From positions 1 to 49,456 of the forward strand of contig CABXDL010000001.1 in assembly GCA_902510995.1 (NCBI GenBank): a stretch of 49,456 nucleotides of DNA, given 5' to 3'. A program made the position numbers and the translations under genes. Position 1 is the first letter of the stretch. Each line of letters opens with the position of its first letter. The DNA comes from an uncultured Candidatus Actinomarina sp. Lineage in GTDB: Bacteria; Actinomycetota; Acidimicrobiia; Actinomarinales; Actinomarinaceae. The notes below the pieces were generated by a model that was not told the origin of the DNA, made no database searches, and was given only the letters and a program-made list of their open reading frames with translations. Below are positions 37,274 to 47,509 of this stretch, piece by piece.

Positions 37274-37858
37274 ATGAACAGAAGAACCCCTCTGTTCTTA
37301 ATTGTTCTTGTGTTCATTTCTTCCTGTTCTTTTTTTAGTAAGGATGAAGAACAAGGAGTACTCTCCTTAGAGGGTATAGATTCTACTACAACAACAATTG
37401 TTACCTCAGAAGAGCGTTCATGGGCTGATTCAGAGCTATTGCTTGCACAATGTATTAGAGATAATAATTATGAGCTTGAAGATCCAAAAAAACCTGGTGA
37501 TTTAAGAAGAATACTAACTCCTATTTTTGTAGAAATGAATCAAGAAGAAAGAGAAGAGTTTTATTCATTAATAGAAAAATGTGCTGATGAATATGATATC
37601 CCACTTGACGCTAGAGATCAGGCAACCCCAGAACAGCAAGCAGAATTACTAGATGCAGAGTTAGAGATAGCACAATGCATAAGAGAAAAAGGTTTAGATG
37701 TACCAGATCCAACAAGTGAAAATGGCTTAAGAGACACTCTGCCACAGTACGTTGTAACAGGTGTAATATCAGCAAAAGACCTAAGGGCCATGGTAAGGGA
37801 ATGCATAACAGAAAATGGATATGAAGTTCCAGAAGACCTCAGGGAAGAAAACGATTAA
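37274..37858 (+). CDS. Lipoprotein with two AQCIRxxGxxxPDP-type repeats
   Basis: Lipobox FISSC; LAQCIRDNNYELEDP...EKC and IAQCIREKGLDVPDP...REC. Confidence 0.75.
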   Translation: MNRRTPLFLIVLVFISSCSFFSKDEEQGVLSLEGIDSTTTTIVTSEERSWADSELLLAQCIRDNNYELEDPKKPGDLRRILTPIFVEMNQEEREEFYSLIEKCADEYDIPLDARDQATPEQQAELLDAELEIAQCIREKGLDVPDPTSENGLRDTLPQYVVTGVISAKDLRAMVRECITENGYEVPEDLREEND

Positions 37859-37861
37859 AGC

Positions 37862-38404
37862 ATGCGCTATATGAGAAAAATATTATTTCTTTTAGTATTT
37901 CTTGTTGCATGTTCACCCAATAAAGACGAAGGTGTAGCGACTTTAAGCGATGTAAATACTGGGGCTCAAGAAACAGAAGTTATTACAGAGGAAGATTATC
38001 CGCTAGTTCTTACTGAATGTTTAAACACTAAAGGGTACGATCTCCAGACACCCTTTGACATTGAAGATTTAAAATCTATGTTGCAACAAATGAATAGAAA
38101 TGAAGAAGGGAAAGAAAAAGGGAGAGAAGAAGGAAAGGAAATAATGGAGGACGTAGAGAACTGTATACAAGAAAATGAGTTATGGCCAGATAGAGAGTCC
38201 GTCAACCCAGAAGAACAAGCAAGAAAATTTGATGAAAGCTTAGAACTAGCCCAATGCTTAAGAGACAAAGGCTTGGACGTATCAGATCCCACACAAGACA
38301 ATCCAAAGCTAAACTTAAGTGAAGTAGGGGAAAACAGAGAAACAATTAAAGAGTACCTAGAAGAGTGTGACCCAGAAAGAACAGGCTCCAGAATAGATAA
38401 ATAA
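37862..38404 (+). CDS. Lipoprotein with two AQCLRxxGxxxxDP-type repeats
   Basis: Lipobox FLVAC; LTECLNTKGYDLQTP...ENC and LAQCLRDKGLDVSDP...EEC. Confidence 0.75.
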   Translation: MRYMRKILFLLVFLVACSPNKDEGVATLSDVNTGAQETEVITEEDYPLVLTECLNTKGYDLQTPFDIEDLKSMLQQMNRNEEGKEKGREEGKEIMEDVENCIQENELWPDRESVNPEEQARKFDESLELAQCLRDKGLDVSDPTQDNPKLNLSEVGENRETIKEYLEECDPERTGSRIDK

Positions 38405-38437
38405 GATAATCCACTAGTAAGGGTAAAATTAGTAAAT

Positions 38438-40012
38438 ATGATTTCAAGAAAAAATATAACTATATGGATAGTAATTGTTACTGTAGGTGTGGTTTCATTT
38501 TATTTTGGTTCTCAAAACACAGCCTCCTTATCTACTGAGAAAACTCTTGAGTTAACTACTGTTAAAATCTCTAAAGGAGATTTAGCAAAAAAAGAAGAAT
38601 ATAACGGTACCTTAAGCCAGGTTGACAAGGCAGTATTGAACTCTTCAATTACGGGAGTTATAACGTACCTACCAGAAGAAGGAACAGTGATTAATTATGG
38701 CCAAGTGCTTTATGCTGTAGACAACAAACCAGTCATCCTTCTGGAGGGCCCCATCCCCTTTTATAGAACCCTTGACTTAACTTCAGATGACGGACCAGAT
38801 ATCAAACAGGTTGAAGAAGCTCTAATTTCACTTGGGTATGCAGAAGAAGGTTTTGTAGCGGATGAAAAATTTGATGAAGTTACTTCATCTATGCTAAATA
38901 AGCTTTATATAGATTATAAAATTGAAACTAAATCTGAGATAACCCCTTCTGAGCAGGTAGCTATTAATGCCAAAAAAAATGCAATAGAGGCAATTGAAGA
39001 CACTATTTCATCAGGAGGGACAACACTTGCCCAAGTAAATGATAAAAAGAAAAAATTAGATGACGCCAAGGAAAGCGCTATTGAAGAAAGCATTGCATGG
39101 AAAGCTGCCGATACATCAATAAAATCTTCAGAAGAATCTTTAACGCTTTTAAGAGACGAGACAAACCCCGAGACAAAAGAAAAGAAGGCAGATGGAACAT
39201 TAGATAGCACAATAGAAGATCTTGAACAATCTATTGAGAAACAAAAAAGGATTAAAGCTTTGGAAGCAGGAAAAGAGTCAGGGATAGACGCAACAGAAGC
39301 TTTAGCAATAGAGACAGCTCAAAAAGCTTATGATGATGCATTAGAAGCCTATAACGAGGGAGTCGATCAGGAATCAGAACTTGCTAAGGCAAAAGAAGAA
39401 CTTCAAGATTTAGAACTAGTATCAAAATCTGAAACATTCAGTCCAACAAATGCTTATGCATCAAAGACACCTTTAATTGTTGGCTCCTATATAAACAAAG
39501 TTGGTGGTGCAGTAACAATTAATGGACAGATGTATAATTCTTCTTCTGTCGGAATAGAGGTTTTATTTTGGCTTCCAGCTGCAGATCAGGATACTGTTAC
39601 ATTAGGTGAAAGTGTTGAAATAGAGCTCCCAACAGATGAAAGAACAGACACAACTATTAAATTTATAGACCAAGTAGTAACAGAAACACAAGCAGGAAAT
39701 TTTATTCAAGTTAAGTTAGATGTTCTAAAGCCAGAAGAAATAGATGTATATGACCAAGCACCGGTAAAAGTATTTATAACAACAGAAGTATCACAAGGTG
39801 TTCTTTACGTTCCAGTTAATGCGTTAATTGCTCTTGCTGAAGGAGGTTATGCTGTTGAAATTTACAATGGAGACCCAGAAAGCGAAGCATTTAGAGGAGA
39901 ATCTGGAGTAGACACAACATATGTGGGAGTAGAAATAGGTGTATTTACAGATGGCTATGTTGAGATAATTGGAAACATTAGTGAAGGGCAACTAGTAATC
40001 GTACCAAGATGA
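38438..40012 (+). CDS. HlyD/MacA-type periplasmic adaptor with inserted peptidoglycan-binding domain
   Basis: VDKAVLNSSITGVITYLPEEGTVINYGQVLYAVDNKPVILLEGPIPFYRTL, PG_binding-like DIKQVEEALISLGYAEEGFVADEKFD, long coiled coil. Confidence 0.82.
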   Translation: MISRKNITIWIVIVTVGVVSFYFGSQNTASLSTEKTLELTTVKISKGDLAKKEEYNGTLSQVDKAVLNSSITGVITYLPEEGTVINYGQVLYAVDNKPVILLEGPIPFYRTLDLTSDDGPDIKQVEEALISLGYAEEGFVADEKFDEVTSSMLNKLYIDYKIETKSEITPSEQVAINAKKNAIEAIEDTISSGGTTLAQVNDKKKKLDDAKESAIEESIAWKAADTSIKSSEESLTLLRDETNPETKEKKADGTLDSTIEDLEQSIEKQKRIKALEAGKESGIDATEALAIETAQKAYDDALEAYNEGVDQESELAKAKEELQDLELVSKSETFSPTNAYASKTPLIVGSYINKVGGAVTINGQMYNSSSVGIEVLFWLPAADQDTVTLGESVEIELPTDERTDTTIKFIDQVVTETQAGNFIQVKLDVLKPEEIDVYDQAPVKVFITTEVSQGVLYVPVNALIALAEGGYAVEIYNGDPESEAFRGESGVDTTYVGVEIGVFTDGYVEIIGNISEGQLVIVPR

Positions 40013-40689
40013 AATCAAAAACGAAAACAGTAATATCGTTAAACAATATTTCAAAAGTTTACAAAGGACCTCCGCCAGTAAAGGCAGTAGACAAGATTTC
40101 CCTTGATATAAAAGAAGGAGATTTAGTTTCCATAGTTGGACAATCAGGTAGTGGAAAATCAACTTTGTTAAATATGATCGGCCTGCTAGATTCTACAACC
40201 GAAGGAGACATAGAGATAGAAGGTCAAGATATCTCAACTTTATCAGACGATGAGCTATCAAAGTTTAGAGGGGAGAAAATAGGATTTATCTTTCAAAGCT
40301 TTTTTCTCTTACCTGGGCTAACAGCACAGGAGAATGTTGCAGAGGGATTACTTTATCAAGGAATTAAGAGAGAAGAAAGACTAAAAAGAGCAGCAAAAGT
40401 TTTAGAAGAGGTTGGATTGGTAGATAGGTTAACACACCTACCAAAAGAATTATCTGGAGGAGAACAACAAAGAGTAGCTATAGCAAGAGCATTGGTCCAG
40501 AACCCTGCCTTTGTGCTTGCAGATGAACCAACGGGAAATCTTGATAAGAAATCAGGAGATAACATACTAAAGATCCTTAAAGATTTAAACAAACAAGGAA
40601 AAACAGTAATTATGATTACCCATAATCTAGATCACGCTAAAAAGTTTAAGAAAGTTGTGAAATTAGTAGACGGAAAGATAGTTGCATAA
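40009..40689 (+). CDS. MacB-like ABC transporter ATP-binding protein
   Basis: VGQSGSGKST, LSGGEQQRVAIARAL, FVLADEPTGNLD. Confidence 0.95.
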   Translation: MKSKTKTVISLNNISKVYKGPPPVKAVDKISLDIKEGDLVSIVGQSGSGKSTLLNMIGLLDSTTEGDIEIEGQDISTLSDDELSKFRGEKIGFIFQSFFLLPGLTAQENVAEGLLYQGIKREERLKRAAKVLEEVGLVDRLTHLPKELSGGEQQRVAIARALVQNPAFVLADEPTGNLDKKSGDNILKILKDLNKQGKTVIMITHNLDHAKKFKKVVKLVDGKIVA

Positions 40690-41871
40690 ATGAAGCAAAA
40701 ACTTAAAATTGTAGATTTGTTTATGGTTGCTCTTTATGGAGTCAAAGCAAGAAGAGGAAGGGCTACTTTAACATCTATAGGCATTGGTATTGGAATAGCA
40801 GCAATAGTCGCTGTTACCGGAATTTCTGCATCCGGAAGAGCCGACTTATTAGCAACTTTAGAATCTCTAGGAACAAATTTAATCAAAGCCTCACCTCAAG
40901 CTGGCTTTTTTGGCACACAAGAAAAACTGCCTGACGGGGTGCTTGGAATGGTCGAAAGAATAGGACCAGTTCAAGAAGTGACATCAACAACACAAACAGA
41001 TTTATTAGTCAGAAGAACAGATTTTATATCCGAATTTGAAGGAGGAGGTATCTCCACTGTTGTTACAAGTCCAGAATTGCTAGATGTTGTAGGAGGTAAC
41101 CTTTCTGAAGGGCGTTTTATAAAGAATGGACTTGGAGAGATTCCAGTAACTGTACTGGGGAGCGTCACAGCCTCTAGGCTTGGTATAACAAGTCTTGCGG
41201 AGCCAATAAGAATTTTAATTGAAAATGAATGGTTCGGTGTTATTGGAATACTAGATGAATTAAAGATACATCCTGATTTGGATAGGTCAGTATTTATTGG
41301 ATATGGTGTTGCCAAAACCTTATTTAATATTGATGAGGAACCCACAACAATTTATGTACGATCCAACCCAGCGTATATAGAAGACGTTGTTGAAGTTCTA
41401 GCACCCTCAATGAATCCAGAAAACCCTGATCAGGTAAGCGTCTCTAGACCATCTGACGCACTTGAGGCACAAGAAGCAGCAGAGGTAGCTTTCACAAACC
41501 TATTATTAGGCCTAGGGTCTGTTGCACTACTAGTCGGAGGTGTGGCAATTGCTAATGTTATGATTATGTCTGTGCTTGAAAGAAGAATGGAAATCGGAGT
41601 AAGAAGATCTATTGGTGCAACTAGAAAAGAAATAAGATATCAATTTTTACTTGAAAGCATCTTACTCTCGGGAGTTGGAGGTTTGGTCGGGGTATTATTG
41701 GGTGCTGGTATTACCCTTGGTTACACTAAGTACACAAATATTGTATTTTCGATACCACTACTTCAAGTTCTAGGAGCAATTTTACTGGCGTTATTAATTG
41801 GCGCTTTATCAGGTGTTTACCCCGCTATAAAGGCATCAAAAATACAACCAGCAGAGGCGGTGAGGAAATAA
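40690..41871 (+). CDS. MacB-like ABC transporter permease
   Basis: SVLERRMEIGVRRSIGATRKEIRYQFLLESILLS, YPAIKASKIQPAEAVRK. Confidence 0.93.
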   Translation: MKQKLKIVDLFMVALYGVKARRGRATLTSIGIGIGIAAIVAVTGISASGRADLLATLESLGTNLIKASPQAGFFGTQEKLPDGVLGMVERIGPVQEVTSTTQTDLLVRRTDFISEFEGGGISTVVTSPELLDVVGGNLSEGRFIKNGLGEIPVTVLGSVTASRLGITSLAEPIRILIENEWFGVIGILDELKIHPDLDRSVFIGYGVAKTLFNIDEEPTTIYVRSNPAYIEDVVEVLAPSMNPENPDQVSVSRPSDALEAQEAAEVAFTNLLLGLGSVALLVGGVAIANVMIMSVLERRMEIGVRRSIGATRKEIRYQFLLESILLSGVGGLVGVLLGAGITLGYTKYTNIVFSIPLLQVLGAILLALLIGALSGVYPAIKASKIQPAEAVRK

Positions 41872-42389
41872 AAAAACTTATATTTTTTTTGTTTATTAGT
41901 TTTTGCACAATAGGTGGTGAAGAAACTAAAGGTGTAGTAACGATTGAAACAACAACGGAAACAAAAGTAGTAGAAGAAGAAATAACTTTTGAAGAAGGGG
42001 TACTTGAATTTGCTCAGTGTATGAGAGAAGAGGGAATTGATTTTCCAGACCCTACATTTGATATTGATGGCAACCCTGAATTTAATGAACTTAATATTGA
42101 AAACGAAGAAGCTTTCGAAGAAGCCTTTACTAACTGTGAAGATATTTTAAGAAAAGCACTCCCTGAACAGTTTGATTTAGACCCAGAAGTAGAAGCAGCC
42201 TTAATAGATGCTTCTCTTGAATTTTCTCAATGTATGAGAGAGCAAGGAATAGATTTTCCAGATCCAACACCAGGTGAATTTGGCTTCTTTGCATTTAGAG
42301 ATGCGGATGTCGATTGGTCGTCAGAGCAGGTTCAGGAGGCATTTGAGGTATGCCAACCGGAAAATCCTCTTGAAAACTTAGATGATTAA
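41868..42389 (+). CDS. Exported/lipoprotein-like protein with two CMRExGIDFPDPT repeats; probable ATA start at 41868
   Basis: In-frame extension gives (M)KKLIFFLFISFCTIGGEE, a signal peptide, not complete from track start 41889; FAQCMREEGIDFPDPT and FSQCMREQGIDFPDPT. Confidence 0.7.
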   Translation: MKKLIFFLFISFCTIGGEETKGVVTIETTTETKVVEEEITFEEGVLEFAQCMREEGIDFPDPTFDIDGNPEFNELNIENEEAFEEAFTNCEDILRKALPEQFDLDPEVEAALIDASLEFSQCMREQGIDFPDPTPGEFGFFAFRDADVDWSSEQVQEAFEVCQPENPLENLDD

Positions 42390-42428
42390 AATGAGAAAAT
42401 GTCTTAGTTACCTGTTTTAATTTAAAGT

Positions 42429-42929
42429 ATGGATAAAACAGAACTCGAAAGCTTAAAAGATCAAGAGTTGTTTGAATTACAGAATTCTATATCAGAAGTA
42501 ATAAAACAAAGGAACCTAGAAAAAGGGGATACTGATGAAATTATTGACTCCGCTTTTAATGTTGGCTTCCCAAAAATGGATGGAGTAGGGCTTAATCCAT
42601 GGGTAGAGGGGTCTTTAATAGTTTGTCCTGGAGCAAGGATTGATAAATCTCAAACTAAACATGTATGTAAATTTGTAGTCGCAGATGATGACTGGTCATG
42701 GGAATCTCAACATATGATTAGTGATGTTATCAGGAGAGATCAATCATCTAAACATTTTAAACAACACTCAATAACATTAATTTCACCATTTGAAGGAATG
42801 ATTTTACAGGTTATTTCACAGAAATCTCAACAAGGAAAACATTTAGTAGACGGTATTGAGTCATTTATCTTTAAGAATGGCAAATTAGAAAAAACAATGA
42901 CCAAATCATCAAGATCTAGAGATCACTAA
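42429..42929 (+). CDS. Conserved hypothetical protein
   Basis: 166-aa ORF with codon-like structure and no recognised motif; NPWVEGSLIVCPGARIDKS, KHVCKFVVADDDWSWES. Confidence 0.65.
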   Translation: MDKTELESLKDQELFELQNSISEVIKQRNLEKGDTDEIIDSAFNVGFPKMDGVGLNPWVEGSLIVCPGARIDKSQTKHVCKFVVADDDWSWESQHMISDVIRRDQSSKHFKQHSITLISPFEGMILQVISQKSQQGKHLVDGIESFIFKNGKLEKTMTKSSRSRDH

Positions 42930-42961
42930 ACAATCTTTTTTCAAGATTATAATTTAACTAA

Positions 42962-44203
42962 ATGGCAAAAATTGTAATTATAGGAGGAGGTTTTGGAGGC
43001 TTAAGCTTTCTTCAAAAGGCACGTAAAAGTAAAAATGAATTTACATTAATTGATAGAACAAACCATCACCTATTTCAACCCCTTCTATACCAAGTAGCAA
43101 CTGCAGTACTTTCTCCCGCAGACATAACGGTTCCACTAAGAAATTTATTTAAAAATGATAAAAATGTAAAAACAATTCTTGCAGAGGTAAGAGAAATAAA
43201 CAGAGCGAGTAAAGAAATTATTTTAGATAGTAAAGAGGTTGTTAGTTACGACAAGTTAATTATTAGTGCTGGATCTAGTTACTCATATTTTGGTAATAAT
43301 GAATGGTCAAATTTTTCTAAAGGGTTAAAAGTAATAAATGACGCTCTTGATATACGAGAGAAAATATTAAAAGCATTTGAAAAAGCGGAAAATGAAAAAG
43401 ATGAAAATATTAGAAAGAAGTATCTTAATTTTGTAATTGTTGGAGGAGGTCCAACAGGGGTAGAGTTAGCGGGCTCAATTTCAGAGATTGCATATAAAAA
43501 CATGACCAAAGAATTTAGAAATTTTAATAGTTCAGATGCAAACATATATCTGCTTGAAGCTGGTGAGAGAATACTCCCAACATATAGTGAAAGTCTTTCT
43601 CAGAAATCTTATAAATATTTAACAGATTTTGGAGTCAAAATAAGAATAAAAGAGAGAGTTGTAAATATAGAAGAAATGTGTGTAACTACAGATAAAGAAA
43701 CAATAGAGGCAGACAATATTATTTGGGCAGCAGGGAATGAAGCAAGCCCCTTAATAAAAGAATTAGAAACAGAAATAGATTCAGAAGGAAGAGCACTAGT
43801 AAATATAGATTGTTCAATAAAAGAAGATGAAGATGTTTATGTTATTGGAGATGCAGCTAATTTTAGATCTGAAAGAGGAGAGTCTCTACCAGGAATAGCT
43901 CCTGTTGCTATTCAACAAGGAAGATATGTTGCAAATAATATAAAAAACAATATAAACCCATCAGATAGGAAACCATTTAAATATTCAGATAAAGGCATGA
44001 TGGCAACAATTGGGAGATTTAAAGCAGTAGGGGTTGTGGGAAAATTTGAGATGGCAGGCTTTGTAGCATGGATGTTTTGGAGCTTAATTCATTTAATTTA
44101 TTTGATTGGATATAGGTCAAAAATACTCGTAGCGATTGAATGGATTTTTGCATACTTTTTGAACAAAAGAGGAACAAGGCTTATTTATAGAGATATTGAT
44201 TAA
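42962..44203 (+). CDS. ndh: NAD(P)/FAD-dependent oxidoreductase, type II NADH dehydrogenase
   Basis: KIVIIGGGFGGLSFLQKA, NHHLFQPLLYQVATAVLSPADI, VIVGGGPTGVELAGSI, VYVIGDAA. Confidence 0.93.
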   Translation: MAKIVIIGGGFGGLSFLQKARKSKNEFTLIDRTNHHLFQPLLYQVATAVLSPADITVPLRNLFKNDKNVKTILAEVREINRASKEIILDSKEVVSYDKLIISAGSSYSYFGNNEWSNFSKGLKVINDALDIREKILKAFEKAENEKDENIRKKYLNFVIVGGGPTGVELAGSISEIAYKNMTKEFRNFNSSDANIYLLEAGERILPTYSESLSQKSYKYLTDFGVKIRIKERVVNIEEMCVTTDKETIEADNIIWAAGNEASPLIKELETEIDSEGRALVNIDCSIKEDEDVYVIGDAANFRSERGESLPGIAPVAIQQGRYVANNIKNNINPSDRKPFKYSDKGMMATIGRFKAVGVVGKFEMAGFVAWMFWSLIHLIYLIGYRSKILVAIEWIFAYFLNKRGTRLIYRDID

Positions 44204-45570
44204 ATCAATATAAGAGCAATACCTAAGAACCCTGCGAAACCAACAATATCAGTAATTAAAGTTAAGAATATATTTGAAGCTAAAGCAGGATCAAATTTTA
44301 GTTTTTTAAGTATTAACGGAATAGAAGCTCCAAAAAGATTGCCAATTAATATATTCCCAAAAACCGCAATACTAAGAGCAAGAGCATAAGTAGAAAGCCC
44401 AGTAATGCTTAATAACAAAAAGGACATCGTTCCGATAAGTAGACCATTTACAAGCCCAATTAAAGATTGCTTACCTATAACTTCAAAAGTTCTAGCATCT
44501 GAAACATCATTTCTTGCCAAAGCTCTAATTACTATAGCCAAAGATTGTGCACCAGAGTTCCCCCCTACCAAAGCAACGACAGGCATTAATGCTGCTAGTA
44601 AAGCATCTCTAGCAATAGTTTCTTCAAATTGAGAAATCAATATTGAGACTATAAAAGCAAGGGCCAAATTTACTGCAATCCACGGGAGCCTCATTCTTAC
44701 AGATCGTTTTAAAGGTGTAAATATAGTTTCTTCAGCACCCGCTCCAAATGATTGAGAAAAGTCTTCAGCAAGCTCTGTTTGAATAACATCCAAAGCAGTA
44801 CTTACTGTTGCCTGTCCAATTAATTTGTTATTTTTGTCAACAACAGGCAGAGCTAGAAGTTCATATTGTCTAATAAGTCTTGCTGCTTCTTCCTGATCTA
44901 AAGAAGGGTTTATAAACGTTGGGTTTTGAATCATAATATTATCAATTAGTTCATTTTCATCTGCAAAAACTATTTCTCTAAAAGATAAAACCCCAGATAA
45001 TTTATTTTCAGCATCTACAGAGTAAACATAAATTAAATCTTCAACATTTTCATGAAGTGTTTTGAGCTCCACAAGAGCTTCTTTTACTGTTAATCCGGTA
45101 GAGATTTTTCCAACCTCTTCAGACATAAGCCTGCCAACTGAATCTTTTGGGTAAGCCAATCTACGATTAATATCTAACTTAGTTGATTTGTCTAATACTT
45201 CTAATAAATCCTCAGCCTCATCAACGGTGCTTCTTTCAAACACATCAACAACATCTTCTGTATCCATTTCTTTAAATATCTTTTCAATGCTTAATTCTTG
45301 AAGGTTTTCTACAATTTCAATAATTGCTCTTGGACGTAGTGATTCAAATATTTTAATTGATACATCAATAGGTAGTTCTTCAATTAAGTAGCTTGCATCT
45401 TTAGGCTCAAACTCTTCTAATGTATCGGCAGAATCGAAAGGATCTAAGAATGCTATTTCATTCCAAAGGTTTAAGTTTTCATTAAGAAATATAAGTGCAT
45501 CTTCTGGACTTTTTCGTGCAAGTTTTCTTAATTCATCACCATTTGTTGGTTGTAATATCTCTGAATTCAT
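44200..45570 (-). CDS. mgtE: Magnesium transporter MgtE
   Basis: MgtE-N, CBS pair (VGRLMSEEV...), ALMPVVALVGGNSGAQSLAIVIRALA. Confidence 0.95.
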   Translation of the reverse strand: MNSEILQPTNGDELRKLARKSPEDALIFLNENLNLWNEIAFLDPFDSADTLEEFEPKDASYLIEELPIDVSIKIFESLRPRAIIEIVENLQELSIEKIFKEMDTEDVVDVFERSTVDEAEDLLEVLDKSTKLDINRRLAYPKDSVGRLMSEEVGKISTGLTVKEALVELKTLHENVEDLIYVYSVDAENKLSGVLSFREIVFADENELIDNIMIQNPTFINPSLDQEEAARLIRQYELLALPVVDKNNKLIGQATVSTALDVIQTELAEDFSQSFGAGAEETIFTPLKRSVRMRLPWIAVNLALAFIVSILISQFEETIARDALLAALMPVVALVGGNSGAQSLAIVIRALARNDVSDARTFEVIGKQSLIGLVNGLLIGTMSFLLLSITGLSTYALALSIAVFGNILIGNLFGASIPLILKKLKFDPALASNIFLTLITDIVGFAGFLGIALILI

Positions 45571-45618
45571 GGGTACTCCGATACTACTTTAGCTAGAAAA
45601 GAATCAGGTTAAAAGGTT

Positions 45619-47481
45619 TTAAGTGAGGTGTTTTTTATGCCAATCAATTATTGCTTCAAACCTTTGTTTTCTATGAATAGGCTTTCCTGATCTTGAGAGC
45701 TCGTGGCTTTCAGCGGGAAATCTCATCATTGCTGATTTAATATTTCTTCTTTTTAGGTTAGAAAATAATTGTTCTCCCTGCTCAATTGGACATCGATAAT
45801 CATTTTCAGAATGAATAATCAAAGTTGGACATACTATATTATTTGCGTAAGTAATTGGGCTTTTCTTTCTATATAGATTTATATTTTTATCAAATTCATC
45901 TAATAAGTACATTTCAGGAAAACTTATCCCAATATCAGAGGTACCGACCATTGTTTCCCAATTTAAAAGAGCTCTTTCAACAACAGAAGACTTAAACATT
46001 TTTGGATAGTGGCTAATTATCCAGCCAGTCATGAAGCCTCCATAGGAACCACCCATTATTCCATAGTTTTTATTATCAATTTTTAGTTCTTTCACCATTT
46101 GCTTGAAAGCAGTAATTACATCATGTGTGTCATTAACTCCCCATTTATTTCCACAAACATCTCTTAAAAACTTATGACCTCTTCCTGAAGAACCTCTTGG
46201 GTTGCAGGCTATTACGTTGAACCCAGCTTCTGCATAGGTTTGAAATTCATCAAAATATGTGAAACCATATTGAGCAGCTGGTCCCCCATGTATATTCAAT
46301 AATGTAGGCTTATCTTTCCCAACATAAATTCCCCAAGTATCAATTTTTGACTTTCCTGTATCTATTCTTTTATAAACACAATTAAAGGATTTAGCCTTTT
46401 TATGAAAGCTTGAGTTTGTTTTAGAGGTTTTATTCAATTTTCCATCTTCAAGTTCAAATACTTCATCTTGTTTTGAAAAAGAATTCGCAATTACCGAGAT
46501 TTTTCCTGACTCTATTTCATAATCAGAGATAGTTATTTGTTCATCAATTAATTTTTCTAAACCTACACCATCACCCCTTGAAAGAAGCTGCTTCCCAGAA
46601 TCTTCATATAAAATATACATAAAATTATCTACGCACTTCACATTTGTTATTGGTCTATCAAGATCTGGATAAAGAATTTTGGTTTTACCAGTGTCTTTTA
46701 TTTGATGGATACTGGTATTTGTCGGCCAGTGAAACCTGTTATTTAAACCGATTCCATAAAGTTCGTCTTTAAATATAAATAACTTACCCCACATTCCTTT
46801 TGAGTGAATAGTTTTAAGATTATTTCCAGTCTTTTTTATTATTTTTTCATCTAACATTGAACCGGCTTCATTGTAAGAACTCGCAGTAAAGTAAATTGAA
46901 TTTCCACTTTCAACAACAGAACCTATCGATATTAAATTTTCTTTATCTCCATCAATAATTTTTTGATTCTTTTGAGATAGAACATTTACTTTATATACGT
47001 GATTTCTTTTGTTATAAATAATGCCTCGAGTATCAAACCTGAAAGGAATATTTTCAAGATAAAGAGGCTCCATTTCTTTATCTTCAATACTTTTGAAAGA
47101 TTTGCTCCACTCTTTAGTAGTTATAAAAATAAACTTATCCTTAGAGTCCCAGAAATAACTTTGAATAGTATCTTTTGTTTCAAATACTACCTTTATTGAA
47201 CTTCCACTCTGAACACAAAGAGAATTTAGTACTTCTTTCTTTCCTTTTTTCTCTGATTTAACATAAGAGGTTAATTTTCTATTGTTAGAATATTGCGGCA
47301 TAGAAAAATTTTTCCCTTTTGAGCCTTTAAATTTTTTCCATGTATTTTTTGAATATTTCCAAAGTTCATTGTTGTAACTATTTTCTTCAAAATCCATTTT
47401 TGTACTTTGCACAATGAGATCTTCACTATTAGCTGAAAGACTGGATAGCGTTCTGTAATCTTTTAAATTATTTGGTTTCAA
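45619..47481 (-). CDS. S9 family prolyl oligopeptidase/acylaminoacyl-peptidase
   Basis: NPRGSSGRGHKFLRDVCGNKWG, GIMGGSYGGFMTGW nucleophile motif, SENDYRCPIEQGEQLF. Confidence 0.92.
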   Translation of the reverse strand: MKPNNLKDYRTLSSLSANSEDLIVQSTKMDFEENSYNNELWKYSKNTWKKFKGSKGKNFSMPQYSNNRKLTSYVKSEKKGKKEVLNSLCVQSGSSIKVVFETKDTIQSYFWDSKDKFIFITTKEWSKSFKSIEDKEMEPLYLENIPFRFDTRGIIYNKRNHVYKVNVLSQKNQKIIDGDKENLISIGSVVESGNSIYFTASSYNEAGSMLDEKIIKKTGNNLKTIHSKGMWGKLFIFKDELYGIGLNNRFHWPTNTSIHQIKDTGKTKILYPDLDRPITNVKCVDNFMYILYEDSGKQLLSRGDGVGLEKLIDEQITISDYEIESGKISVIANSFSKQDEVFELEDGKLNKTSKTNSSFHKKAKSFNCVYKRIDTGKSKIDTWGIYVGKDKPTLLNIHGGPAAQYGFTYFDEFQTYAEAGFNVIACNPRGSSGRGHKFLRDVCGNKWGVNDTHDVITAFKQMVKELKIDNKNYGIMGGSYGGFMTGWIISHYPKMFKSSVVERALLNWETMVGTSDIGISFPEMYLLDEFDKNINLYRKKSPITYANNIVCPTLIIHSENDYRCPIEQGEQLFSNLKRRNIKSAMMRFPAESHELSRSGKPIHRKQRFEAIIDWHKKHLT

Positions 47482-47509
47482 AATTATTCCTAATAGCTAT
47501 GAAGTAAGT

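Noticed and set aside
45571-45618. Possible M-box Mg riboswitch upstream of mgtE
   Set aside because: The gap is only 48 bp, too short for the aptamer, and no matching core was seen.
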